From the NCBI GenBank assembly GCA_903857685.1, contig CAIOFO010000147.1, positions 1 through 42,928 on the forward strand: DNA of 42,928 nucleotides. The letters are read 5' to 3'. Below the pieces are notes generated by a model that worked only from the letters and a program-made list of their open reading frames with translations, was not told the DNA's origin and ran no database searches. Below are positions 24,871 to 35,263 of the stretch, piece after piece (position 1 is the first letter of the stretch; each line of letters opens with the position of its first letter). Origin of the DNA: an uncultured Alphaproteobacteria bacterium (GTDB lineage: Bacteria; Pseudomonadota; Alphaproteobacteria; Micropepsales; Micropepsaceae). The translations under genes and the position numbers were made by a program.

Positions 24871-26337
24871 ATGGACAATGTCGTGGACCTTGGGTCCTTC
24901 GCCGCCGCCACGGAAAACGCCTTCGCGCTTCTGCCCGGCGATTTCTATACCAAAATGCCGCCCGAAGCGGTGGGCGTAAAACCCCGCTTGGTCCATGCCA
25001 ATGCCAAGGCGGCGGCCCTGATCGGGCTGGATCCCAAAAGTTTCAACGATCCCGTCTTCACCGAAATCTTTACCGGCCACCGGCCCTATCCCGGCGGCGA
25101 ACCGCTGGCGATGGTCTATTCCGGCCACCAGTTCGGCGCCTGGGCGGGACAGCTGGGCGACGGCCGCGCCCTTTTGCTGGCGCAGGTGCGAAACGCCGCC
25201 GGCGAATTGTGGGATGTGCAGCTCAAGGGCTCGGGCAAGACGCCTTATTCGCGCTTCGGCGATGGCCGCGCCGTGATGCGCTCCTCGATCCGCGAATATC
25301 TCTGCAGCGAGGCGATGGCGGGCCTCGGCATTTCCACCACAAGGGCGCTGGCCATCATCGCCACCAACGAACAGGTGCACCGCGAAACGCCGGAGCCTGG
25401 CGCGGTCATCACCCGTCTGGCGCGCAGCCATATCCGTTTCGGCCATTTCGAGCATTTCCATCACAATGGAAAACACGATCTTGTGCGCCTGCTGGCCGAT
25501 CATGTCATCACCGGGTACATGCCCGAATATAAAGACGATCACGCCGCCTGGTTCGGCGAGGTGGTGAGCCGCACCGCCCACCTGATCGCCGCCTGGCAGG
25601 CGGCGGGTTTCGCCCATGGCGTGATGAACACCGACAATATGTCCATCCTGGGCCTGACATTGGATTACGGCCCCTTCGGTTTTCTCGACGCTTATGAGCC
25701 CGGCCTGATCTGCAATCATTCCGACGATACCGGCCGTTATGCCTTCGACATGCAGCCGGCCATCGCGCACTGGAATCTGCGCGCCCTGGCATTGGCCCTG
25801 TCAAGCCTGATCCCCACCGACACGCTGATCAAGGCGCTGGATACTTATGAATCCATCTTCCGCAGCCGTTACCGCGCCCTGATGCGCGCCAAGCTGGGCA
25901 TGGTTGAAGACCGGACCCGCGATGACGACAAGCTGATCGCCGAATTGCTCACCTTGATGGACAGGGCCCGCGCCGACTACACGCTCACCTTCCGCGGCTT
26001 GTCCGATCCCGGCGAAGGCTCATTGATGACTTCTTGGCCGCTCCTGTTCGCCGCCGAGCATGTCGCGGCGGTGAATTGGCTGGCCCGCTACCGCGCCCGC
26101 ATGGAATCCGAGGGCGACCGGTGCCCAGCCATGGCGGCGGTCAATCCCAAATATGTCCTTCGCAACTGGGTGGCCGAAGTGGCCATCCGGGCGGTGGAAG
26201 ACCAGGGCGATCCCGGCCCGCTGGACCGCATCCTGCGCCTGCTGCAAAGCCCTTACGATCCGCACCCCGGCTTTGAGGCCTTCGCGGCGCCCCCGGCCCC
26301 CGAATTTGGCGGCCTTTGCGTCTCCTGCTCCTCGTAA
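24871..26337 (+). CDS. selO: Protein adenylyltransferase SelO (YdiU family)
   Basis: A 488-residue pseudokinase that transfers AMP from ATP to Ser/Thr/Tyr of target proteins; in E. coli targets include redox proteins such as glutaredoxin. Family sequences seen are [68 protein letters not shown] and [25 protein letters not shown], the last holding the metal and ATP residues. The protein ends CVSCSS: the Cys third from the end is the position of selenocysteine in animal SelO, and here it is an ordinary Cys codon. A redox switch near the C-terminus is known for the family. It starts four bases after DUF188 and is followed by leuD. Confidence 0.95.
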   Translation: MDNVVDLGSFAAATENAFALLPGDFYTKMPPEAVGVKPRLVHANAKAAALIGLDPKSFNDPVFTEIFTGHRPYPGGEPLAMVYSGHQFGAWAGQLGDGRALLLAQVRNAAGELWDVQLKGSGKTPYSRFGDGRAVMRSSIREYLCSEAMAGLGISTTRALAIIATNEQVHRETPEPGAVITRLARSHIRFGHFEHFHHNGKHDLVRLLADHVITGYMPEYKDDHAAWFGEVVSRTAHLIAAWQAAGFAHGVMNTDNMSILGLTLDYGPFGFLDAYEPGLICNHSDDTGRYAFDMQPAIAHWNLRALALALSSLIPTDTLIKALDTYESIFRSRYRALMRAKLGMVEDRTRDDDKLIAELLTLMDRARADYTLTFRGLSDPGEGSLMTSWPLLFAAEHVAAVNWLARYRARMESEGDRCPAMAAVNPKYVLRNWVAEVAIRAVEDQGDPGPLDRILRLLQSPYDPHPGFEAFAAPPAPEFGGLCVSCSS

Positions 26338-26405
26338 AAGCGCGGCTTTCCGCCCCAAAAAACGGGGTGGCACCGGGGCCAGCGGTCGATTATGGTCCCG
26401 CCGCC

Positions 26406-27011
26406 ATGGAACCCTTCAAGAAGCTCGACGGCATCGCCGCGCCCCTCAACATGATCAATGTCGACACCGACATGATCATCCCCAAGCAATTCCTCAAGAC
26501 CATTCACCGCACCGGGCTGGGCAAGGCCCTGTTCGATGAAATGCGTTTCAATCCCGACGGCAGCGAAAAGCCGGACTTCGTCCTCAACAAGCCGGCCTAC
26601 CGCAAGGCGCAGATTCTGGTGGCGGGGGAGAATTTCGGCTGCGGCTCGTCGCGCGAACACGCGCCCTGGGCGCTGCTGGATTTCGGCATACGCTGCGTCA
26701 TCGCCCCCAGCTTCGCAGATATTTTCTACAACAATTGTTTCAAGAACGGCATTTTGCCGATCACCCTGCCGCAGGCCGAGGTGGACAAGCTGATGGACGA
26801 TGCCGAGCGCGGCAGCAATGCCCGCATCAGCATCGACCTGGACGCCCAGGAAATTCGCGGCCCCGATGGCGGCATGATCAAGTTCGAGGTGGATGCCTTC
26901 CGCAAGCAATGCCTGATGAATGGCTGGGACGATATCGGCCTGACCCTGCGCAGCGAGGCCAAGATTTCCGCTTACGAAAAAGATCACAAAGCCCAAGCGC
27001 CCTGGATTTGA
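26406..27011 (+). CDS. leuD: 3-isopropylmalate dehydratase small subunit
   Basis: Swivel-domain subunit of isopropylmalate isomerase (201 residues), which works with LeuC (not in the window) to convert 2- to 3-isopropylmalate; the same complex can isomerise citramalate. Motifs are [16 protein letters not shown] and [17 protein letters not shown], then [17 protein letters not shown]. The ATG at 26406 fits the family start ([15 protein letters not shown]). The 30-codon upstream extension does not resemble LeuD. leuB begins two bases after its stop. The LeuC partner must be encoded elsewhere. Confidence 0.96.
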   Translation: MEPFKKLDGIAAPLNMINVDTDMIIPKQFLKTIHRTGLGKALFDEMRFNPDGSEKPDFVLNKPAYRKAQILVAGENFGCGSSREHAPWALLDFGIRCVIAPSFADIFYNNCFKNGILPITLPQAEVDKLMDDAERGSNARISIDLDAQEIRGPDGGMIKFEVDAFRKQCLMNGWDDIGLTLRSEAKISAYEKDHKAQAPWI

Positions 27012-27013
27012 CC

Positions 27014-28114
27014 ATGTATAGAATTCTCACGCTGCCCGGTGACGGCATCGGCCCCGAAGTGATGGACGCAACGCTGCGGGTGCTGGGCTGGTTCGGCAAG
27101 CGCGGCTTTGCGTACCAGACCGAGGAAGCCCTGGTCGGCGGCATCGCCTATGAAAAACTGGGCCGTTCCGATCCCGATGAGACCATGGCCAAGGCCAAGG
27201 CCGCCGATGTCGTGCTGCTGGGCGCGGTGGGCGGGCCGCAATGGGACAATCTTCCCTTCCTGCAAAAACCGGAGCGCGGGCTTTTGCGCGCCCGTCAGGA
27301 CATGGCCGTCTTCGCCAATTTGCGCCCGGCCCTGTGCTTCGACGCCCTGAAGGATGCTTCGACCCTGAAACCGGAAATCGTTTCGGGCCTCGACATATTG
27401 ATCGTGCGCGAATTGATGGGCGGCGTCTATTTCGGCGAACCCAAGGAAACCACCGACCTGCCCGACGGCCAGAAGCGCGCCGTGGACACGCAAGTCTATA
27501 CCACCAGCGAAATCGACCGCATTTGCCGCGTCGCCTTCGAACTGGCGCGGGTGCGCGGCAAGAAGCTGCATTCGGCTGATAAATCCAATGTCATGGTGAC
27601 CGGCGTGCTGTGGCGCCAGGTGGTGACCGAGGTCGCCAAGGATTATCCCGACGTCCAGCTCATCCATATCCTGGCCGACAATGCCGCCATGCAGCTGGTG
27701 CGCAATCCCAAGCAGTTCGACGTGCTGGTGACCGACAATCTGTTCGGCGATGTCCTGTCCGACGAAGCCGCCCAGCTCACCGGCTCGATCGGAATGCTGC
27801 CCTCGGCTTCGCTGGGCGCCAGGCGCGCCGACGGCAAACAGCCGGCGCTCTATGAACCGATCCATGGCAGCGCCCCGGACATTGCCGGCAAGGATTTGGC
27901 CAATCCCATCGCCTCCATCCTCTCGCTGGGCATGGCCTTCCGCTATTCCTTCGGCCGCCCCGATGACGCCGCCCTGCTCGACAAGGCGGTGGACCGGGTG
28001 CTGGCCGACGGCTACCGCACCGGCGACATCATGCAGCCGGGCATGAACAAGGTCGGCACCAAAGCCATGACCGACGCCATCCTGGCGGCGCTGGACAAAG
28101 TGTCCGCCGGATGA
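27014..28114 (+). CDS. leuB: 3-isopropylmalate dehydrogenase
   Basis: NAD-dependent oxidative decarboxylase of the leucine pathway (366 residues). The N-terminus is [11 protein letters not shown]. Substrate-binding pieces are [16 protein letters not shown] and [11 protein letters not shown]. The catalytic Lys and Asp lie in DKSNVM and [29 protein letters not shown], and GSAPDIAGK binds NAD. Decarboxylation of 3-methylmalate by LeuB also serves the CimA route to isoleucine. It starts two bases after leuD, with coupling likely. Its last codons overlap the TPR gene as ATGA. Confidence 0.97.
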   Translation: MYRILTLPGDGIGPEVMDATLRVLGWFGKRGFAYQTEEALVGGIAYEKLGRSDPDETMAKAKAADVVLLGAVGGPQWDNLPFLQKPERGLLRARQDMAVFANLRPALCFDALKDASTLKPEIVSGLDILIVRELMGGVYFGEPKETTDLPDGQKRAVDTQVYTTSEIDRICRVAFELARVRGKKLHSADKSNVMVTGVLWRQVVTEVAKDYPDVQLIHILADNAAMQLVRNPKQFDVLVTDNLFGDVLSDEAAQLTGSIGMLPSASLGARRADGKQPALYEPIHGSAPDIAGKDLANPIASILSLGMAFRYSFGRPDDAALLDKAVDRVLADGYRTGDIMQPGMNKVGTKAMTDAILAALDKVSAG

Positions 28115-29007
28115 CCGTCCTCGACGACATGCGCGTGCACGCCGACAAGCTGTTCCGCGGCGGACAGTTCAATGAAGCGGTGATGGCCTATCGCAGCATC
28201 CTGAACGTGGTGCCCGCCGATTTCGACGCCCTCCACCGCATGGGCCAGGCCGCCATCCAGCTGGGCAAGCTGGAGGAAGCGCGCCAGTTGATTGAAGGCG
28301 CCCTCAACCTCAAGCCCGATCATGCCGAAGCCTGGCTGCATCACGGCATGGCGCTGCAGCATCTGGGTCAGACCGACAAGGCGGTGGCCAGCTATACCCA
28401 CGCCCTCAGCCTCCAGCCCGATTATGCCGAAGCCATTTTCTGCATGGCGGTGACGCAGAGGACGGCCGGCCGGACGCGCGATGCGCTGGCGAATTTCGAC
28501 CACTTTATCGCGCTGCGCGGCGATGTGCCCATGGCCTTCCTGCATCGCGGCGACCTGCTGCGCCTGAGCGGCAATGCCGCCGGCGCCCTGGCCGATTATG
28601 AATCGGCGCTGACCATCGCTCCCAATTTTTTCGACGGCTGGATGCATCGCGGCGCGCTGCTGTCGGAAGCCGGCCGCGGCACGGAAGCCCTGGCCAGTTA
28701 CGAAAAGGCCGCCGCATTGGCGCCGCAAAGCGGCGATGTCTGGTACAATCGCGCCGTGGCGCTGCAGGATATGGGCCGCGACGGCGAGGCGCTGGAAGCC
28801 TATGAGCAGGCGGTGAAGTTCGGCCCCGATTTCCCCGATGCCTGGAACAATCGCGGCACCCTGCTGCGCAAGGCCGGCAAGACCGAAGAGGCGCTGGCCA
28901 GTTTCGAGCGCGCCCTGACGATCAACCTCGCCCACCCGCAGGCGCTGAGCAACAAGGCCGAGGCGCAGGCCGCGCTCAGCCCCGCCCCGGGCGACGTCCA
29001 GCACTGA
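28111..29007 (+). CDS. TPR-repeat protein
   Basis: A 298-residue soluble protein built of about eight tetratricopeptide repeats (34 residues each) from residue 7 to 285. The typical [25 protein letters not shown] and [18 protein letters not shown] patterns recur. There is no signal peptide or other domain, so it is presumably a scaffold for protein contact. Its start overlaps the leuB stop (ATGA). Nothing in its sequence ties it to leucine synthesis. It ends 13 bases before the convergent maeB stop. Confidence 0.88.
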   Translation: MTVLDDMRVHADKLFRGGQFNEAVMAYRSILNVVPADFDALHRMGQAAIQLGKLEEARQLIEGALNLKPDHAEAWLHHGMALQHLGQTDKAVASYTHALSLQPDYAEAIFCMAVTQRTAGRTRDALANFDHFIALRGDVPMAFLHRGDLLRLSGNAAGALADYESALTIAPNFFDGWMHRGALLSEAGRGTEALASYEKAAALAPQSGDVWYNRAVALQDMGRDGEALEAYEQAVKFGPDFPDAWNNRGTLLRKAGKTEEALASFERALTINLAHPQALSNKAEAQAALSPAPGDVQH

Positions 29008-29020
29008 GCGCGCTGCCTGA

Positions 29021-31291
29021 CTAGGCCGTCTGCGCCGCCTGGGACGCCGCCAGCGCGGTCATGTTGACGACGCCGCGTGCCGTCACCGACGGCACCAGCA
29101 CATGGATGGGCTTGGACATGCCCAGCAGCATCGGCCCCACCAGCAGCGCCTCGGTCGCCGCCGACAATAATGTCAGCGCGATATTGGCGGCGTCCAGATT
29201 GGGCATGATCAGCAGATTGGCCGAGCCCTTGAGGGGGCTGCTGGAAACCAGCCGCGACCGCAGCGCCTCGCTCAGCGCCGCATCGGCATGCATTTCGCCG
29301 TCCACCTCCAGCTCGGGGGCGCGGGCGCGGATCAGGGGCAGGGCTTCGCGCATCTTGCGCGCCGAGGGCACATTGGAGGCGCCAAAGGTGGAATGCGACA
29401 GCAGCGCCGCCTTGGGCGTCAGCCCGAAGCGCCGCACCGCCTGCGCCGCCAGCACCGTCATTTCGGCGACCTGTTCGGCCGTCGGGTCCACGGTCAGATG
29501 GGTGTCGCAGAGAAACAGCACGCCGTTGGGCAGGATCAGGCTGGACAGCGAATAGGTGCGGCTGACGCCGGTGTGCGGAATGATGGGCACGATCTGCTGG
29601 TATTGCCGCAGCCAGTCGCCCACGCCGCCGCACAGCGCCGCATCGGCATGGCCGCTTTCCAGCAGGATCGCCGCAGCGATGGCCCGCCTTGTCCGCAGCC
29701 AGCGCGTCGCCGCGTCCGGCGTCACGCCGCGCCGCTCGACAATCTGCTGGTAGCGGGTGCGCAGCGGCGCGAAAATTTCCTCATCCGCCTCGGGATCGAG
29801 AATCGTGACCTGCTTTGTGAAATCCAGCCGCAGGCCCAGCTTGGCGGTTTTTTCCTGGATGACGGATTTGCGTCCCACCAGGATGGGCCGTGCCAGGCCT
29901 TCATCCACCACGGTTTGCACCGCGCGCAGCACGCGCTCTTCCTCGCCTTCGGCATAGGCGACGCGCTTCAGCGACCGCCGCGCAATCTCGAACACCGGCC
30001 GCATCAACTGGCCGGAGCGGTAGACGAACTTCTCCAATTCGCGCTCATAGGCGCCGAAATCGGCGATCGGCCGCCGCGCCACGCCCGAATCCATCGCCGC
30101 CCGCGCCACCGCGGGGGCGATGGACAGGATCAGGCGCGGGTCGAAGGGCTTGGGAATGATGTGTTCCGGCCCGAAGCCTGTCATGGCGCCGCCATAGGCC
30201 CGGGCCACCACATCGCTGCCCTCGGCGCGGGCCAGGGCGGCGATAGCCTCCACCGCCGCCACCTTCATCGGTTCATTGATGGTGATGGCATCCACGTCCA
30301 GCGCGCCGCGAAAGACGAACGGGAAACACAGCACATTGTTGACCTGGTTGACATAGTCCGAGCGTCCCGTCGCCATGATGGCGTCGGGCCGCGATGCCTT
30401 CACCAGTTCGGGCAGGATTTCGGGATCGGGATTGGCCAGCGCCAGGATCAGCGGCTTGTCCGCCATCTGCGGCAGCCATTCCTGTTTCAGCACATTGGGC
30501 GCCGACAGGCCCAGAAAGACATCCGCGCCCGCCAGCACTTCGCCCAACGTGCGGGCGTCGGTCTGCCTCGCATAGCGCGCCATGTTGGCCGGCATGTCCT
30601 TGTCGCGCCCGGCATAGACCACGCCCTTGATGTCGGTGAGGGTGACATTGCCAGCCGGCAGGCCCATCGCCACCAGCAGGTCGACGCAGGCCAGCGCCGC
30701 CGCGCCGGCGCCCGACGTCACCAGCTTGACCTCCGGCAGCGTCTTGCCTTGCAGCACCAAGCCGTTGCGGATGGCGGCGGCGCAGACAATGGCGGTGCCA
30801 TGCTGGTCGTCATGGAAGACGGGAATCTTCATCCGCTCGCGCAGGCGCTGCTCGATGATGAAACATTCCGGCGCCTTGATGTCTTCCAGGTTGATGCCGC
30901 CGAAGGTCGGCTCCAGCGACGCCACGATTTCCACGAAGCGGTCTATGTCGTTGCAGTCCACTTCCAGGTCGAAGACGTCGATGCCGGCGAATTTTTTGAA
31001 CAGCACCGCCTTGCCTTCCATCACCGGCTTGGCGGCCAGGGGTCCGATATTGCCCAGGCCCAGCACGGCGGTGCCGTTGGTGATCACCGCCACCAGATTG
31101 GCGCGTGCGGTCAGGTCGCGGGCGGCGGCCGGATCGGCGACAATGGCCTCGCAGGCGGCGGCGACGCCGGGGGAATAGGCCAGCGCCAGGTCGCGCTGGG
31201 TCGCCATGCGCTTGGTCGGTTGCACCGACAATTTTCCGGGCTGGGGGAGGCGGTGATAGTCCAGGGCCGCCTTGCGGAAACTGTCTTCCAT
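29021..31291 (-). CDS. maeB: NADP-dependent malic enzyme with PTA-like C-terminal domain
   Basis: A 756-residue enzyme that decarboxylates malate to pyruvate with reduction of NADP+. The N-terminal malic domain has PTKRMATQRDLALAYSPGVA (Tyr39), GNIGPLAAKPVMEGKAVLFK (Lys94) and the metal ligands in INLEDIKAPECF (E136, D137) and HDDQHGTA (D161/D162). The NAD(P) fold has SGAGAAALAC (193-202). From about 430 a phosphotransacetylase-like domain follows (SSLILPNGVLFLCDTHL, ASNVPSARKM), regulatory and catalytically inactive in known MaeB, usually sensing acetyl-CoA. Full length. It lies close to ppc on the same strand, so C3/C4 flux enzymes are clustered. Confidence 0.95.
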   Translation of the reverse strand: MEDSFRKAALDYHRLPQPGKLSVQPTKRMATQRDLALAYSPGVAAACEAIVADPAAARDLTARANLVAVITNGTAVLGLGNIGPLAAKPVMEGKAVLFKKFAGIDVFDLEVDCNDIDRFVEIVASLEPTFGGINLEDIKAPECFIIEQRLRERMKIPVFHDDQHGTAIVCAAAIRNGLVLQGKTLPEVKLVTSGAGAAALACVDLLVAMGLPAGNVTLTDIKGVVYAGRDKDMPANMARYARQTDARTLGEVLAGADVFLGLSAPNVLKQEWLPQMADKPLILALANPDPEILPELVKASRPDAIMATGRSDYVNQVNNVLCFPFVFRGALDVDAITINEPMKVAAVEAIAALARAEGSDVVARAYGGAMTGFGPEHIIPKPFDPRLILSIAPAVARAAMDSGVARRPIADFGAYERELEKFVYRSGQLMRPVFEIARRSLKRVAYAEGEEERVLRAVQTVVDEGLARPILVGRKSVIQEKTAKLGLRLDFTKQVTILDPEADEEIFAPLRTRYQQIVERRGVTPDAATRWLRTRRAIAAAILLESGHADAALCGGVGDWLRQYQQIVPIIPHTGVSRTYSLSSLILPNGVLFLCDTHLTVDPTAEQVAEMTVLAAQAVRRFGLTPKAALLSHSTFGASNVPSARKMREALPLIRARAPELEVDGEMHADAALSEALRSRLVSSSPLKGSANLLIMPNLDAANIALTLLSAATEALLVGPMLLGMSKPIHVLVPSVTARGVVNMTALAASQAAQTA

Positions 31292-31365
31292 GCTGATTCC
31301 AAGGGTATTTTAGCGACGATTACTCGTCTCACCGATCCGGTCCGGGCGCAAGTCTTTGCCGCAAA

Positions 31366-32043
31366 TCAGGACTTTGCCCAGCGCCGTATCAGGTTTTGCA
31401 CGGCAACTTCCATCCGCACCCGGCTGACCCAGTCTATTTTCAGGCCTTCCAGGGCCAGGATGTCCTTCAATTCAAACAGGGTATTGCGGTCATTCTCGTC
31501 GGGTACCTGGCTTTCGATGAAGGTGATGGCCACCAGGCGTTGGCCCGCCGTCACCGGCCGGACTTCATGCAGCAGGGTCGAGGGATAGACAAAGGCCTCG
31601 CCCGGCCGGCCCTTGATGGGCACCGGCCGGGTGCCGATATGCAGCATCAGCTCGCCGCCTTCATAGCTGCGCGGATCGCCCAGGAAGACGGTGCAGGAAA
31701 TGTCTGAGCGCAGTTCCACCCGAACACCGTCCTGCTGCGCCGACATGAAGGCCATATCGGCGTGCGGTCCATACTTCATGCCCGGCTCATAAAGGCTGAG
31801 CAGCGGCGGCGCGATCTTGCGCGGCATGGCGAAATCCTGGAACGGGCGGGAGCGGGCGAAGGCCGCCATCACGATGTTGCTGGCCTCGGTGTGACGGCTG
31901 TCGGTCACATCGGCCTGCAAATTCGCCTTGGTCGTGTTGTGCGGATTGGAAACCCGCCCATCGACGAATTTGATGCCCGCCGCAAGCTGGATCAGCCGCG
32001 CCACTTCGGCGGGGGTCAGGAAATCCGGCTGCTCCAGAAACAT
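31366..32043 (-). CDS. PKHD-type Fe(II)/2-oxoglutarate hydroxylase (PiuC/YbiX-like)
   Basis: A 225-residue 2-oxoglutarate dioxygenase. The iron facial triad is H94, D96 (YGPHADMAF) and H159 (STLLHEV), and R169 (GQRLVAITF) binds 2-oxoglutarate. FVDGRVSNP at the N-terminus and YEGGELML are PiuC/YbiX family traits. In other bacteria such genes accompany iron-uptake receptors, and the substrate is not established. No TonB receptor is visible in this window. A GAGAGAG tract precedes the ATG. It is followed by maeB 74 bases downstream. Confidence 0.9.
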   Translation of the reverse strand: MFLEQPDFLTPAEVARLIQLAAGIKFVDGRVSNPHNTTKANLQADVTDSRHTEASNIVMAAFARSRPFQDFAMPRKIAPPLLSLYEPGMKYGPHADMAFMSAQQDGVRVELRSDISCTVFLGDPRSYEGGELMLHIGTRPVPIKGRPGEAFVYPSTLLHEVRPVTAGQRLVAITFIESQVPDENDRNTLFELKDILALEGLKIDWVSRVRMEVAVQNLIRRWAKS

Positions 32044-32125
32044 GGCGCTCTCTCAGGAAAGGGCGGTGCCTTGCGGGAAAGCAGATATAGGATGCCTGGG
32101 GTTTGGCGGCAACGCCCGCTCCGCC

Positions 32126-32500
32126 CTATGCGGCCTTGCTGCCGGGCGCGCCCGTGATCCACAGGATGGCGATGAACAGCGCCTTGGCGCGCGGCAGGAT
32201 CGCAAGCGACAAGCCGGCGAACACGCAGGACCACAGCACCGCCGAGACCCAGCCTGGCAGCGTGGTGAAGGCGACCACCAGCAGCATCAGGGGAATGAAG
32301 ATATGGCCGACCAGGATGATGGTGAGCCAGGGCGCCGCGTCATCGGCGCGAATTTGGCCGAAAGACTCTCCGCACACTGAACAATTCTCGACCTGCTTGA
32401 GATAGGCGCGGAACAGCTTGCCTTCGCCGCAACAGGGGCAGCGACCCAGAACGGCCCGGCGGGCCGCCAGTTTCATGGGAACCTGGTTGGACATTTCCAT
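32126..32500 (-). CDS. DUF983 small membrane protein with zinc-ribbon-like N-terminus
   Basis: A 124-residue protein. The N-terminal cytoplasmic part has two Cys pairs, CPCC (C21/C24) and CSVC (C40/C43), likely one zinc ribbon, followed by two hydrophobic helices at about 58-78 and 84-105. The pattern RCPCCGEGKLFRAYL with two helices is DUF983, frequent in alphaproteobacteria and often near cytochrome oxidase genes, which is not the case here. The function is unknown. An alternative ATG lies two codons in. Confidence 0.85.
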   Translation of the reverse strand: MEMSNQVPMKLAARRAVLGRCPCCGEGKLFRAYLKQVENCSVCGESFGQIRADDAAPWLTIILVGHIFIPLMLLVVAFTTLPGWVSAVLWSCVFAGLSLAILPRAKALFIAILWITGAPGSKAA

Positions 32501-32584
32501 GACACAAATATAGGCCCGCAGACCTTACTTATGCGTGCGTCAAAGTGGCCGTGCGCGGCTATGGCGCGGCGGAAAAGGCGGTAT

Positions 32585-35263
32585 TCAGCCGCTATTTCTT
32601 AATCCCGCCGATACGCCGTTGATGGACATGTGAATGCCCTGGTGAATTTCCTCATTGGCGTCGCCGGCCCGCCGCCGCCGCAGCAAATCCACCTGCAGGT
32701 AGTTGAGGGCGTCCACATAGGGCAGCCGGCTCTGGATCGAGGCCTTGAGGCGCGGATCGGCCTCCAGCAGGCTTTTCTGTCCGCTGATCGCCAGCACCGC
32801 ATCCACCGTCGCCTGCCATTCCTGTTCGATGCGGGCGGTGACCTTTTGCGCCAGGGCGCGGTCCTCCACCAGCGCGGCGTAGCGCCGGGCGATGGGCATG
32901 GAGGATTTGGCCAGCACCATTTCCATGTTGGCGATGGTGGTGCGGAAGGACGCCGATGTCCTGTAAAGCGGGCGCAGCCTTTCGGCGCCGATGGTGGCAG
33001 CGGCGCTGCCGAAGCCGAACCAGCCCGGCAGCATGACGCGGGCCTGCGACCAGCTGAACACCCAGGGAATGGCGCGCAGGTCCTCGATGCGGCCCGACTG
33101 CTTGCGCGCCGCCGGGCGGCTGCCGATCTTCCGGTCGGCGATTTCCAGCAGCGGCGTCGCCTGCCGGAAATAGACCTCGAAACCCGGCGTCTCATACACC
33201 AGCCCGCGATAGGCCTTGAAGGCCGCCGCGCTGAAGGCCGCCAGCAGCGCGCCGCCTTCGCCGTCCGCGGCATCGGCTTCAGGCGACAATTCGGCCAGCA
33301 GCGAGGCGGCGACAATGGTCTCCAGGCTGGCGCGGCCGATTTCCGGATCGCCATATTTCGAGGCCACCACTTCGCCCTGCTCGGTGATGCGGATGCCGGA
33401 ATGCGAAGCGCCGCGGGGTAGGGCGCGGATGGCGTCGAAGCTGGAGCCGCCGCCGCGTCCCACCGCGCCGCCGCGGCCGTGGAAGAAGCGCATGCGGATG
33501 CCGTGCGAACGGCCCAGCGCCACCAGCCTTGCGATGCCGGCGCGGATTTCCCAGTTGGATGTGACATAGCCGCCATCCTTGTTGCTGTCGGAATAGCCGA
33601 TCATCACTTCCTGCAGATTGTCCTGGCCCAGGATCATGGCGCGCATCGCGGGCTGCTCGAAATAGTCTCCCATAACCTCGGCGCTGCGGCGCAAATCCTC
33701 AATCGTCTCGAACAGCGGCACGATGCGAAGCCCCGCCCTTGGGGTCTCGCCCGGCAGCAACAGCCCCGTTTCCTTCATCAGCAGCGCGGTTTCCAGCAGG
33801 TCGGATACGGTGGCGGCCTTGGAGATGACGTAATTGGCCACCGCGCCCTTGCCGAAACGTGCCTTCAGGGTCGCGGCGCGGTCGGCGATGGCAAGTTCGC
33901 GCGCCGTCTCGCCGGAATATTGCGCATAGGGCGAGCGCAGCGGCCTGGCATGGGACAATTCCGTCAGCAGCAGCCGGCTGCGGCCGGCTTCGTCCAGCGT
34001 CAGGTAATCCGCCTCGACTCCCGCGACCTTGAGCAGTTCCGCCACGGCCCGCTCATGGACATCGGAATTCTGCCGCACATCCATGGCGGCGAGATGAAAG
34101 CCGAACGCCGCCACCGCTTCGCGCAGATTCTGCAGGCGGCCATCGGCCAGGTCGGTATCGCCATTGTCCCTGAGCGACGCGGCGATAATGTCCAGGTCGG
34201 CGGAAAATTCCTCGGGCGTGGCATACGGCTCCGCCTGGTAGCGCGGCGGCCACGTCGGCCCGCGTCCCAAGAGGGCAGTGCGCGTCGCCGCCATGCGGGC
34301 GTAGCAGGCGACCAGGGCGCGGCGATAAGGCTCGTCGCCCTGGTGCACGGAAATATCGGTCGGCGAGGCGGCCAGCTTTTTCAGCGCATCACTGGTGGAA
34401 ACCAGCGTGTCCGACAGCGACAGCTCCGCACCCAGCGCGTGAATTTCACCCAGGTAATGATTGAGCGCCAACTCGGCCTGGTGGCGCACCGCATATTCCA
34501 GCGTTTCAGGCGAAACATTGGGATTGCCGTCGCGGTCGCCGCCGACCCAGGAACCGGGGCGCAGGAAAGCCAATATCGCGCTGTCCAGCCGGAACAGGCG
34601 CGACAGCCGGCGCTTGACGGCCGGAATCTGGGTCAGGAAGGTGCGCGAGAAAACAGACAGATTGTTGTCTATCTCGTCGCTGACCTGGATGCGTGTGTCG
34701 CGCAGCATGCGGGTCTGCCACAGGATGCGAATGGCGCGCTTGAGCTGGGCATCGGTCTCGCTCTGTTCGGCGGTCTGGGCGCTGGCGCTGTCGCGATGTT
34801 CCAGCAGGTCGCCGATCTCGGTCTCGCGGTCGAGGATGGATTTGCGCCGGACCTCGGTGGGATGGGCGGTGATCACCGGCACGAACAGGGCGTCTTCCAG
34901 GAAGGCTTTGACCCGCCTGGCGCCGAGCCCCGCCGACAATTCCATCCGCTGCATGGCGCCCGCGCCCAGCGCCTTGGTCTGGCGGCGCAGGATATGGTCG
35001 TCGGCGCTGTTGGCCAGCTGCGAGAAAATGGTGAAGGCGCGGATCAGGAGGATCATGTCGGGCCGAGGCAGGTCCAGCAGCAGCCGGTCCAGCGCGATCT
35101 CGCCCGATCCGGCGCGGTAATCGCCCACCGACTGGCGGCGGACATTTTCCACCAGGTCATAAGCCTTTGGCCCATGCTGCTCGCGGATCACCTCGCCCAG
35201 CAACCGCCCCAGCAGGCGTATGGCGGCGCGGTCGTCACCGATGGATTTCTGCGGCATGGTCAT
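32585..35263 (-). CDS. ppc: Phosphoenolpyruvate carboxylase
   Basis: Carboxylates PEP to oxaloacetate to refill the TCA cycle. The chain is 892 residues from the ATG at 35263, within the usual range. Catalytic motifs are VITAHPTEVRRKS (His134), GYSDSNKDGGYVTSNWE, FFHGRGGAVGRGGGSS and AIPWVFSWSQARVMLPGW. The C-terminus is NGVSAGLRNSG, where nearly all PEPCs end NTG. Thr to Ser is conservative and the terminal Gly is kept. The frame stays open 82 codons upstream into the region divergent from the protease gene, but that extension is not PEPC-like. Confidence 0.95.
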   Translation of the reverse strand: MTMPQKSIGDDRAAIRLLGRLLGEVIREQHGPKAYDLVENVRRQSVGDYRAGSGEIALDRLLLDLPRPDMILLIRAFTIFSQLANSADDHILRRQTKALGAGAMQRMELSAGLGARRVKAFLEDALFVPVITAHPTEVRRKSILDRETEIGDLLEHRDSASAQTAEQSETDAQLKRAIRILWQTRMLRDTRIQVSDEIDNNLSVFSRTFLTQIPAVKRRLSRLFRLDSAILAFLRPGSWVGGDRDGNPNVSPETLEYAVRHQAELALNHYLGEIHALGAELSLSDTLVSTSDALKKLAASPTDISVHQGDEPYRRALVACYARMAATRTALLGRGPTWPPRYQAEPYATPEEFSADLDIIAASLRDNGDTDLADGRLQNLREAVAAFGFHLAAMDVRQNSDVHERAVAELLKVAGVEADYLTLDEAGRSRLLLTELSHARPLRSPYAQYSGETARELAIADRAATLKARFGKGAVANYVISKAATVSDLLETALLMKETGLLLPGETPRAGLRIVPLFETIEDLRRSAEVMGDYFEQPAMRAMILGQDNLQEVMIGYSDSNKDGGYVTSNWEIRAGIARLVALGRSHGIRMRFFHGRGGAVGRGGGSSFDAIRALPRGASHSGIRITEQGEVVASKYGDPEIGRASLETIVAASLLAELSPEADAADGEGGALLAAFSAAAFKAYRGLVYETPGFEVYFRQATPLLEIADRKIGSRPAARKQSGRIEDLRAIPWVFSWSQARVMLPGWFGFGSAAATIGAERLRPLYRTSASFRTTIANMEMVLAKSSMPIARRYAALVEDRALAQKVTARIEQEWQATVDAVLAISGQKSLLEADPRLKASIQSRLPYVDALNYLQVDLLRRRRAGDANEEIHQGIHMSINGVSAGLRNSG

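Noticed and set aside
26350-26380. CCCC-A6-C-GGGG mini-hairpin between selO and leuD
   Set aside because: Only a 4-bp stem with no U-run after it. Not distinguishable from chance.
29288-31588. 766-codon plus-strand frame opposite maeB
   Set aside because: MaeB motifs on the minus strand are complete. The plus frame is a compositional mirror with no recognisable domain.
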